Shown here: positions 55,260 through 64,000 of the stretch, in pieces
How the letters are laid out: each line of letters begins with the position of its first letter
Numbering within the stretch: the stretch's first letter is position 1
Source of the DNA: Guillardia theta CCMP2712
Lineage: Eukaryota; Cryptophyceae; Pyrenomonadales; Geminigeraceae
DNA length: 64,000 nt
Assembly: GCF_000315625.1 (NCBI RefSeq)
Contig: NW_005434622.1
Coordinates: forward strand, 1 to 64,000
Direction: 5' to 3'
The notes under the pieces: model-generated
The model's input: the letters and a program-made list of their open reading frames with translations, nothing else
Told to the model about the DNA's origin: nothing
Databases searched by the model: none
Translations under genes and position numbers: made by a program

Positions 55260-58069
55260 GGACTTGGACACTGTTGAACTTCTCAGTCAGGTACCACCGT
55301 TGAAATCAATTCTCCAGCACGAGACACCCTCAAACATTCTGTGACATCTCTCAAATATGTCGGAATTATTCTGCAGTCTCTGACGACTTACCAATCACTT
55401 CCTGCCCTCTCCACCAAGGAGTAGTGAACTGTGTCTTTGTGGTCTGACCCTCACCTATCTGGTATGACTCGATACCAATCTTTGTCTCTGATCCTTTCTA
55501 GAGCTCACGCTGTATCACCTCGCCTCGTTCGATACCAATGAGTGTCCCTCCACCCGTCTTTACCTTGTTCTCCTCCTTCGCCAGAGAACTTCAAGATTTT
55601 ACGATCCACCATCCACTTCTTCTCCCTCCCAACCCTCTCCCTGTCCCCCTTGCCCCTCTCCCTAACCCAACCATTCTTCGGCCTCCTGCCTCACTCCACA
55701 TCTGCTTGCTGCACCTACTATTCCCTCTCATTTCGCCCTTCCTCCTTTCCTTGCATGAGGGGCTCTCTCTCGCTCTCTTCTTCCTGCTGAGATCGAGGTT
55801 TCTCTTCCTCTTTCCCGCCAGCTCTCGTCCTCTCCAGCCTCCTTCACAACCACTGAGCGGTTCAGCCGCCCATGGATCAGAGGCACAAGGGTGGAGAAGT
55901 TCAGGGGGGGAGGGGGTACTGGGATTCCATGCTTGACTCGTCGGAACAGGGTGGGTAGCCCTGGCTAGCGTGTTGGGGTACTCGGCCCCTGAGTTGGTGG
56001 GGTAAAGGGGGTAGGGTGCTACAGATTATTCGGATGCCAGGGTGGTATATTTTTTCAGGTAGGTCCGGGTCAGTGGGGAGGCCCTCGGAGGGGGTCATGG
56101 ACCGGTTCTTCGCAGGGGTGCGGCCCCTCAGGGCCAACTCTAGGAGGCTACTCCTTGCAAGGAGGTGGGTACCAGAGGTTGCAAGGGCCCACGGGGGTGG
56201 GAATACTTGCATGTTTGAAATTTAAGGTCATGAAGACAAATATGGCTCTGATTATTCAAATGTAGATGTTGAAGATTCGATTCTCGATCAAATATTCACA
56301 GTATCTCTCCTCTAAATAAAAATTCAGTCATCAAGGCAGCCCCTACCAACCCCCAGTCAGCATTTGCTAATCTTAGCCTCCGAAACCCCCGCTAAAATCA
56401 GATATAAATATAGGGGGTCGCAACTACCTCGCTCCCCGTTGGCATCTTAACGGCTCCCTTATCACTGCCGCGGTCTCAGTGCCATGCCACCGTGACGCCG
56501 ACCCACAATGATGGGAGGGCCGCCGGCCGGGCGGCCGGCAAACGGCGCTGGACTCGCGGCCCGTGCTACTAAGAGTAACCTACGGTACTTCACTTTGAGT
56601 AAAGGGCCGCTAAGTACTTTGAGTCATTGCCGTATGGTAGTACGTGATAAGCCTAGTACGCCGCGGCCCGGGCCCCGGTGGTGCCGGGCCCCACTGCCAG
56701 AACTTGACGGTCTGACACTGAGTGGCCCGGCAAGGAAGTTGGCCCTGACTCGGACCGTATACTTTACTCAAAGTATACCGTAGTACGGTACGGCGGCGCC
56801 CGGCCCGCGGCCGGGCCGGGCCGGGCCCGGACCCGGCGCCGGTACTGTTTTCACCGAGGCGGGCCCGTCTCGAATCTGCTGCTCTCATCACCCCCGACAA
56901 GCCTAGGGTATCATGAGGGTGGTCTGTGGAGAATTGGGGGTGGGGTAGGGGCAGGCTCGGATATTTCCGGCAGACAATGTTCTCAGGGCTTGTGGCGGTC
57001 AACAGCTTGAAATGGTGAGAGGAGGAGAGGAGGAGAAGAGAAGAGAGGAGGAGAAGAGAAGACAAGGAGAACATCGCGATAAGAGAGTTACTAGAGCTCA
57101 GTCTGCGAAGACGAAGATGGAGGGGAGAGCAAAACTTACGAGAAGCGTAGCGAAGGGGCAAGGTAGCATGGAGACGTGGGGTTGAGCAGGTCGGTGGAAC
57201 GAGTTGGCGATAGAAAGCGCAGATGCAAAATGGGAAGGAAGATGGAGAGCGATGTTGACCAGGAACCCAGGAATGGTTGGTAGGTGTGTGCGAACATCGA
57301 TTCCAAGATTTGCTCCAAAGATTTTCATGAAAGTAATCAGAGAAAACAATAGATCGGTTAGATGACCCTTGTGCAATGTGAGGGTAGAAAGGACCTATGT
57401 TCATATAATATCAGGATGCGCATCCTTCGATAACCTGTGTTCCCCCTTGAATTCATTCGCAAATCACAGGTGGGATCATGGATCAGCTGAGTTGTACAAT
57501 GGAGATGACAGGTGAAACACAAGAATGACATCAAAGACAGAAATCGTTGAATGTTTGATTGCAGCTACATCTCATCGTTCAAGTACAAGCCTGTCTACTC
57601 TCACACCGACAAGGAGAACAAGGAAGGGGATTCTTCCTTGTATGCCAACAGGTTGATCCGGGATGACTTTCTACAGTCTGATTGTTATTGGCAGTTTTCA
57701 GAGCAAGAAGAAGCAATCGGAGTACTAAAGCGTCTTGGCAACATCTGCTGAGATGAAGTGAGAAGGATGTGGTGGAGTTAGATCTTTAAGGGTAGTTTTT
57801 CATTTCAAATCAATAATTTGGAAGACTGTGAGTGACGTTGCGGAATTGGAGATGTTGAGAATTTGGAGTCTGAACGCGACTGAAACCCTTAAGCTGAAAA
57901 CATCAAGACTGCGCTGCTGATAGCTCCACACGCCTGTATGCATGTGCAACCGCCCAGCTCGTCCTTGTTGTTATGACAGTGTTGAAACCTCACAGTTGGT
58001 TCCTGTTGAGTCGAGATAGATAGGATTCCTTGAGGTTATCGGACTGATCGCAATCGTCTTGAGCGCGAA
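55260..58069. other. Long intergenic region with GC-rich island
   Basis: 2.8 kb without a gene I can defend. 55540-55850 is CT-rich. 55880-56220 is G-rich. 56500-56870 is a GC-rich island of ggcc/ccgg words that contains two short dispersed-motif relatives in opposite orientation (56589-56603 and 56763-56774). 57000-57060 is a GAGAA purine tract. 57565-57751 has an exon-like plus-strand frame after a TTGATTGCAG acceptor, but no partner exon was found. Confidence 0.5.
56589..56603 (+). promoter_or_regulatory. Dispersed motif, partial copy (TTCACTTTGAGTAAA)
   Basis: Partial match inside a GC-rich island. A reverse partial copy (TTTACTCAAAGT) lies at 56763-56774, giving an inverted pair about 160 bp apart around ggcc-rich DNA. 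Confidence 0.4.
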
Positions 58070-59234
58070 TCATTGCAGAGAAGCAAGATCGGCACGAACT
58101 CTCTCCATGCGGTGAATCTCAAATCTTATCCACCGCTCCATGTCCTGCAACCGTTCAGCATAAGTATCAAATGCTCTATGGGAAGAGAGTGGGAGGAAAA
58201 TCAAGCACAGACAGGAGCATGCGCAATGACGCGCAAGCACAAGGCACGGACAAGGAAGGGGAAGGAGAATGACCTCGGCCTCGTGGCTCTTTTCCAGGTA
58301 TCTGCTCGGCTTGATCTGCATGCCTCGGTATACGAGATATCTGGAAGAGCATTAGAAGAGGAGGAGGATGCGACGCAGAAGCACATGGAAGGATAGGAGT
58401 CGAACTGAATCATCTTGGACCACCTCGCCGGGATCTGCAAAGAGAGTAAGGGGAGAAGAGAGGAAGGGAGGAGAGCGAGGAAAGGAGGAGGAAGGCGGGA
58501 GGGAGAAGGCGGGAGGGTGCATCTGAGTAGGAGACACCTTATTTTGGTAACCGTCCATCCTGGCCAGCTTGATTGGTCCTGGATTGGTCCACGAGTTTGG
58601 ATCTGGAAACACAATGAGTCATTGCGACAATGCGATGGGGGAGAGGGAGAGGAGGGGAGACGGGGAGGAGGAAGGAAGAGCGGCCGTACCTCGGGTCTTC
58701 TCCTTCTCACGCAGGAAATGTGCCAAGGCATTGAACTTGGGAGTTGAGAAGTCAGAGGAAGCGACTCACGAAAGAAGATGGGGAGAGGAAGGAGACGGGT
58801 GAGAAAAGGAGAAAGGAGAGAAAGGAGAACAAGAGGAGCAGGAAAAAGGAAAAGTGGAGGTGCTGGAAGGGAGAAAGGGCTGGGGCGATGAGGCGGGTTT
58901 TAGAAGGAGGGAGGGAGAGGGAGGACGAAAGGGAGGGAGACAGAGAGGGAGGGAGGGAGAAGGCAGGGAACCTTTGGTTCAAATTGACGGCAATGAGGGC
59001 AAGAAGGATCGTAAATCTCCAGCAGTAAGTTCTACCGTCACGATCGATCAATGAGGAAGCAGACCTGGGGCTCTAAATTGCGACAATGGGGACACCAAGG
59101 GGCGTAGATCTCCAAGAGAATATGCTACAAAGATCGGCAAGAGGATGTGAGGAGGAAGACGATGGTAAGGATGATGATGATGATGGTAAGGATGACGATG
59201 ATGATGGTAAGGATGATGATGATGATGGTGATGG

Positions 59235-59303
<69 letters not shown>

Positions 59304-61901
59304 GCAACGGGAGGAGGAGGAGGTCGAGGCGAATAATGATGATTGAGGTGAAAATGATCATAATGAATGGAGGATTGAGATCGAAGAGGTGTGACTTGAA
59401 GGAGAAAGGAGCGAGTGTGGGCAGCACAAGGAGATGACGATTCGCAAGTCCATCAGCGAATTGTCGAGTTCAGGAAGTAGAGATGGTCTTGGTGGTAGTG
59501 GAGGAGGGTGATGAAGAGGACGAAGAGGAAGAGGAAGGCAAAACAAGTTGTCAACCTTGGTGCTCTTCACCACCTCCTCTTCGAAGTTCTCCTCAGTGAC
59601 CTAACGCAAAAGATCAGCGCGGAATGAAACCGGGAGAGCATGAAGAATCAGATCAAGTAAGAAGAGACTGGAGCATCTAGGAACGATGACAAGGAGTGGA
59701 GGAGAGGGGAGGAGGGCCAATAGCTACCTGAGTGATTCCTGCTTCCTTTGCTCGTCGTAGGGCTCCTTGTTCCCACACATACCCTTCTCGACTCGTCAGT
59801 AGCCTGATCCACCTCTCTCCCTCCCTCTCCCTCTCCCTCTCTCCTTCCCCTTTTCCTTTCCTGTTTTCTTCGCCTCTCCACTCTTTTTCGCTCCCCATCA
59901 TCACCACGGCCACAAACACATCAGCACATTCCATCCTTCTTCTCCCACCCCCCCCCCCCCCCCCCCCCCCCCGGCCTCTTTCCCCTCCTTCCTGCTCTTT
60001 CTCCCCCTTCTCTCGTCCAAGTCCCACCTGCCCGGACTCGCTCCGCCTGCTTCATCATTCCCTCCATCGACTGCAGCCAGTCAAGGAGAATACGCAAGGA
60101 GAGGTTGGGGAGGAGGTGACGAAGAATAGCAAGAGGAGGAAGTGAGGAAGGGATGGGAGGAGGAGGAGTAGGAGGATATCATTGTGGTGGAGGAGGAGAG
60201 GACACCTCCGCATGCTGCGAGTGGTGGATGCCGCACTCAGTCCTGTTCTCTCCCAGCCATCTCCCAGCTCTCTCACCCTATCAGGGCAGGTCAGAGGCAA
60301 GGAGAGAAAGTCAGGAGCTACTGGCAAAAGAGGATGGGTGGTAGGAAAGAGGACAGGGAGTAAAAACGAGAAGAAATGTGATGGGAGCAGGATGGATGGA
60401 GGAAAACCATTTCTGGAGTCGCCTTTGCAGTCGACATCTCATCCCCGATGGAAAAATATCCCTGCAACAAAGATCGGCTCTCCGTCTTCTTCTCCTTCTC
60501 CTTCTTCTGCTCCTCTCCTGCTGACCTGATCGTGCAACTTGTTGTAGGGGATCTGATTTCTCGTCACGTACTCCCACACATCTTCCCTGCAAGGAGGAGG
60601 TCAGGAGCAGGAGGAGAGGCGGAGAGGCGGTAACCTGCTCCAATGCGTCAGAGGGTTAATCTTTAGCCTTCCGTCCCCCTTGTCTATCTCGAAGAGCTTG
60701 AGAAACTGTCGCTCCCCCCCTGCTCGCAGATTAGCACCAATATGGCCGACTATGCAAACAGAACCTTGCGATCGCCTCCTGCCTGTGATCCAAGCCACGA
60801 TCTGTCGACATATCAGGCACATACCAGCATCCCATCATCGTCATCATCTCAATCAACAGTCATGCATTTCTCATCCACAAACTTTCTTCATGCACAAAAG
60901 TTTCAGACCCTCAGTTCGTTGAGCGCTCGTTTCATGGGCTCGATCTTGGAAACAAAGTCGTACAGCAGCGGGTCTCCGCGGTAGAGTTTGCTCCCTTCAA
61001 TCAACACTCAGTCAAGGCCCGGAAGGATAGCACGGAGCTCGCGTACCATATTTCGTCTCGAACTCTTTCCTAGTGGTTGCATGCTTGCAGCGGTACACCT
61101 TCAGCTTGTCCAGGTGATAATGTGCCTTCGCCTGCAGCCCCTACGTGTCAGCGCAACACTGGCGAGGGCCGTCAGCTCAGAGCAGCTGACCTTGTCTATC
61201 AGGTCGTAAGTCTCGGGGAAGAGATGTAGAGTGTCAATAGTGACGACTTCCGCTCGGTGAATGAGTTTCTCTTTGACGAGAATGTCGGTAATGACAAGTC
61301 CAGACAGGCCGAAACTTGTAACCTGACGGAGACAACAAATCGAATCAAAAGAGCATCACCGATCACAGTGCTCGTTTCAAGTCTTCGAGTTTGAAAACAT
61401 GGCCCTGCACATCAACAAAGACGTCTCGATCCCAACTTCCATCCCTCCTTCACTCTGCACCCCCAACACACTGAGGAGGCAGTGAACAATCATGTTCGCA
61501 GCAATTCGACACAACAAAACTTCACAACATCATCATAATATCAGCATCGTACTTGCGCCCATCGTCGTCGCGGCAGGACCCGAGCAGCCCACTTCAAGAC
61601 CTCAACAGGCTGCTGGGAGATCGGAAGGGCGCCAAACTGATCTGATGTCAGAGAGAGAGGAGGAGACAACGAGAGAGGAGGAGACCTTCGAGTTCAAGAA
61701 GTCTATGGCGTCCGAAAGGGTCGATGTCCCCGTGTCCTCGAGCTGCAGTTGAGTGAGAAGAGAGCAGGTTCTGTTCTTCCTCGTACCACTTCCAGCAACT
61801 CCGACGTGACAACCCCAGTTTGCTTCGCATGCTTCCTGACATGGTCGTTCGATCCGCTTTGCAAGCCTGAGCAGCGTCAAGTACGGCTCTTGACCCTTCA
61901 C
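58070..61901 (-). CDS. Sulfonucleotide (APS/PAPS) reductase with C-terminal thioredoxin domain, FeS-cluster-less type
   Basis: Reduces activated sulfate to sulfite in sulfate assimilation, usually in the plastid. Exons agreeing in phase: 61742-61686, 61322-61191, 61131-61047, 60994-60909, 60801-60765, 60719-60635, 60586-60526, 60461-60408, 60277-60206, 60070-60028, 59783-59728, 59600-59556, then one of two alternative exons, 58735-58690 and further exons to 58070. Motifs: VTSFGLSGLVITD, TLHLFPETYDLIDK, KIEPMKRAL, AWITGRRRSQ, WSREDVWEYV, PYNKLHDQGYFSIGD and the catalytic GENRTECGIHHS. The Cys pairs that hold a [4Fe-4S] cluster in plant APR (CC and GCEPCT) are absent, as in E. coli CysH and the APR-B class. 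The fused thioredoxin domain (VTEENFEEEVVKSTK, CPHC, FNALAHFL, MDGYQNK, YPSIYLVYRG) would supply electrons. The 5' exon or targeting peptide is unresolved, and the junction before the last exon is off by one base. Confidence 0.9.
58972..59031 (-). other. Alternative exon B of the reductase thioredoxin domain (SCPHC)
   Basis: 60 nt between a GACGGTAG acceptor and an AAG|GTTCCC donor, phase 0 on both sides. It encodes 20 residues containing LEIYDPSCPHCRQFEP. It is homologous to exon A (11 of 20 residues identical) but has Asp-Pro-Ser in place of Ala-Pro-Trp before the CPHC. Only 33 nt separate it from exon A, less than any other intron I trust in this window. Confidence 0.8.
59065..59124 (-). 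other. Alternative exon A of the reductase thioredoxin domain (WCPHC)
   Basis: 60 nt between a TTTGTAG acceptor and a CAG|GTCTGC donor, phase 0 on both sides. It encodes 20 residues containing LEIYAPWCPHCRNLEP, the canonical thioredoxin active-site strand and helix. Joined to the upstream exon (..VVKSTK) and the downstream exon (FNALAHF..), it completes a normal thioredoxin fold. Confidence 0.8.
59156..59304. repeat. (GAT)n trinucleotide repeat in a reductase intron
   Basis: GATGATGATGGTAAG units lead into an almost pure (GAT) array on the plus strand. It lies in the intron upstream of alternative exon A (ATC on the coding strand). The Asp-rich plus-strand frame is an artefact. Confidence 0.9.
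59948..59972 (+). repeat. Homopolymer run of 25 C
   Basis: Uninterrupted C25 on the plus strand, hence G25 in the transcript of the sulfonucleotide reductase, inside an intron. Confidence 0.9.
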
Positions 61902-63860
61902 TGGTATGTCCTCTCACCTGTGCCGAAGGTGTGCGAGTGAAAGTTTACTTGATACCTTGATAATTGTTACACCCCATCGATACCCGGATCCGCCCTCACT
62001 GCTCATCGTCGCCCGAGACTGACACCCACTTATACAGAGAGGATAGGGCCAACAGACTGTGAGTTGGAATCACACGGGAGGAAGGCTAGCACGGCACACA
62101 GTCTTGTTACCACAGCCCCACCGCAATGCACACTTTGAAGATCCACCTACCACCAGGCAGTGAGACGCTTCTCCACGCAAAGATTCGCAGAGGAGAACAT
62201 GTCGGCATCAGTGTCATCATAAGTTAGGAGCTCTCACCATCGGTTCCCATATCTCCTCATCCCCAAAAGCTTCTCCATCTTTGCAGTCCGCTTTTTCCAT
62301 TCCTGCGTGGAATGGACTGAGGAGGACGAGGAAGGAGACAAGGGGGTTTGAGACGGAAGAGGAGCACAGCAGAGAGCATGAGAAGGAAGATGATCGACAG
62401 GAGAGGAGCCGGTGGGGTTGGAGGAAGAGCTCCTCATCCTCGCACGCGTTTCCACCTTCCCCAGCTCTCCTGCCATGCGGCCCACGTCGCCCAGATCTGT
62501 GGGCAAGCAATTCTGAGGCGGGCATGTAAACCGCCGGACCGGCACTTACGGTGCACTGAGGGCGGCCGGCGGCCGCGCCGCGCCGGGCCCGGCACGCCGT
62601 CACCTGACAGACTCGAACTTTAAAGTTCCGAGTAATACATAAGTCGAGTCCTGGCAAGCGGCCTTGTTCCCATCATCCGGCGCCAGCACTAGCCGCCCTG
62701 AGGCTGGGCGGCCGCGGCCCAGCCCCGGGCCTCCGAGCTATTGTGCGCAGTTAAGTGAAGGTCACCGGTATCAGGTAAGTCATGATGGGGGACAGCAATC
62801 ATCGGCGCTGCAGGATGAGGGATCAAGTTGGTTTTCCACGCGGCCATGGTCTTCTTCGAACGGTTTTAACTTGACCGTTTGACCAAACCGTGCGTGGCAG
62901 TGATCGCCGCTCTTCAGTGCCGCTGCCACCGGCGCGGGCTTGGGCGGAGTCTCGGAGTTCCGAAGTTCACCTCGTCAATCGGACTGTCATAGACAATTTA
63001 TCCGTAAAATAGTAATAGGTGGATTGTACTACTACAGTACACGGTACTGGTACACTGATTGTAAAACACAGGCTCCGCTTACGTCATTGTTCCTGCAGTA
63101 CTACTATTTGTATTTCAGTTGTAAGTTCAGAGTTGGTCCTGTATGGCGTACTGTTACTGCCGCTACTCGTACTACTTTTAGTACTGTACCATATTGTCAC
63201 TACCAGGAATAGGGTGATGAGACTGCACCTTATAATTATGGGCTCAGAATCGGTACAGATTCATGCCCAAAATTGTTTTTACATGTAGTAATGGTTGTAC
63301 TTGGGTTATGTAAAATTGTTTTTGAAGAGATACAGTGTATTGTAGCGGTACTGGTACTAGCAGTACCTTAGAGGGGGCCGTAGGGTACCACCACTAGAAG
63401 TGGCGCCGCAAGAGCCTCCCGGGGGTGTGTAAAGAGAGCGGCAAGATCTCCAACGATGGTGCCGGTGCGACGCAGGCATGGCAGCAGGCGCGCAGGGTTC
63501 GCAGATCTTCATCATGTTCGGAGTGTGGAAGGAAGGAAGACAGAGTAGTAGTGGGGCTGAAGAGTAGGAGTCGATGCCAGTGTGCGGCAGGAAGGCAGAT
63601 CGTGATGGGGAGTTTCTCGGGCAAAGGAAAGAAGTAGCTTTTGTATCATGAGGTTTGCCAGTGCAGTTTCAGACACGGCCTGTTGAGAAAGGATCTGTGC
63701 ATGCCCTTTGTATGGAATGTGTCTGATGTTTTCAAAGAGATTATTCGGATTTCCCGCCTTTCATTAGAACTTCGCTGACCTTCACCTCCTTTTTCTAGTA
63801 ACCCGAAACTTCAAGCTCGATGGTCGCTCAACCAACCTTTGAGTATGAGCGAGAGTAAGC
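61902..63860. other. Intergenic with GC-rich islands and GTAC-rich tract
   Basis: About 2 kb. 62217-62530 has coding-like minus-strand pieces (MEKADCKDGEAFGDEEIWEP before a GTGAGA donor) that could be 5' exons of the reductase or of another gene. GC-rich islands lie at 62525-62735 and 62890-62960. A GTAC/AGTAC-rich, AT-richer tract lies at 63010-63385 and resembles 43160-43330. No firm gene. Confidence 0.5.
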
Positions 63861-64000
63861 ATGGAGTCAGAGGGTGCTTTTGTAAATGTTGGGTCTTATG
63901 AGATAGGAAAGCTCATTGGCAGTGGCGCCTTTTCCAAAGTGCGACTGGCGACCCATGTGACGAAAAAGAAGCAATATGCTATGAAGATAGTCGACAAGGA
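63861..64000 (+). CDS. Ser/Thr protein kinase, N-terminal fragment cut by the window end
   Basis: Starts MESEGAFVNVGSYEIGKLIG and continues with the glycine-rich loop IGSGAFSKVRLA and the VAIK-equivalent YAMKIVDKD, whose Lys binds ATP. The short leader before the kinase core and the loop sequence suit the CAMK/SNF1-MARK group. The remainder lies beyond 64000. A putative ATG lies further upstream at 63845 in another frame (ATGAGCGAGAG followed by GTAAGC-like bases), so a 5' exon is possible. Confidence 0.8.
   Translation, partial: MESEGAFVNVGSYEIGKLIGSGAFSKVRLATHVTKKKQYAMKIVDK

Noticed and set aside
57565-57751. Exon-like plus-strand frame after a TTGATTGCAG acceptor
   Set aside because: The sequence looks mildly coding (FKYKPVYSHTDKENKEGDSS), but no partner exon, start or family was found, so it is not listed as a gene.
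59086-59346. Acidic poly-Asp protein on the plus strand
   Set aside because: Produced by a (GAT)n repeat inside an intron of the minus-strand sulfonucleotide reductase.
1-64000. tRNA, rRNA, CRISPR arrays or full-length transposons
   Set aside because: None seen. No reverse transcriptase, transposase or integrase motif was found in any frame. Direct-repeat arrays present are minisatellites or simple repeats without spacer structure.

Overview
The window starts at a chromosome end. Positions 1-166 are (CCCTAAA)n, the C-rich strand of a plant-type telomere. What follows is eukaryotic nuclear DNA with dense genes on both strands and very many short GT-AG introns, mostly 41-65 nt. A photosynthetic protist with a secondary plastid fits best, and a cryptophyte such as Guillardia theta is my leading guess. 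The reasons are the telomere type, the gene density, short introns, a signal peptide followed by Phe on a glutathione-transferase-like protein, a bacterial/organelle-type formyltransferase, sulfate assimilation, and a recurring N-terminal RLRGG motif. The species is inferred, not shown. Layout: 1-4.4 kb is subtelomeric and holds repeats and decayed gene pieces. At 4.4-13.2 kb (minus) are a small membrane protein and a giant four-domain voltage-gated cation channel with a PDZ domain between repeats I and II. At 13.8-25.8 kb are a strictosidine-synthase-like propeller, a small nuclear-type protein, MYG1 (19 exons in 1.9 kb), a tail-anchored-type protein, a mitochondrial CPT2-like carnitine acyltransferase, an unassigned protein and an N/S/Q-rich protein. 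At 27.3-34.7 kb are a SAP-KH RNA-binding protein, a secreted or plastid thioredoxin, the U3 snoRNP protein RRP9, an unassigned gene and a cyclic-nucleotide-binding-domain protein with an acylation motif. At 36.2-42.9 kb lies an SMCHD1-like GHKL ATPase with an SMC hinge. Divergent from it at 43.5-47.1 kb is a STAND receptor combining a caspase-like candidate domain, NACHT, pentapeptide and WD40 repeats. At 47.6-55.3 kb are an ankyrin protein, methionyl-tRNA formyltransferase, a GST and an EF-hand protein. At 58.1-61.9 kb (minus) is a sulfonucleotide reductase with a C-terminal thioredoxin domain. The window ends inside a protein kinase gene. Gene models were read by hand: I placed splice sites so that frame, protein-family motifs and GT-AG rules agreed. 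The strongest signals for follow-up are: (1) two homologous 60-nt exons of equal phase, 33 nt apart, that encode alternative thioredoxin active sites (WCPHC or SCPHC) in the sulfonucleotide reductase, arranged like mutually exclusive exons; (2) the NACHT-WD40 receptor, with an exact or near-exact 126-bp WD-repeat duplication and a possible cysteine-protease effector domain; (3) a dispersed motif ACTTAACTTTGAGTAAA next to very GC-rich islands upstream of several genes; (4) the PDZ-containing channel with an apparent -1 frameshift at an A-run inside the PDZ domain.
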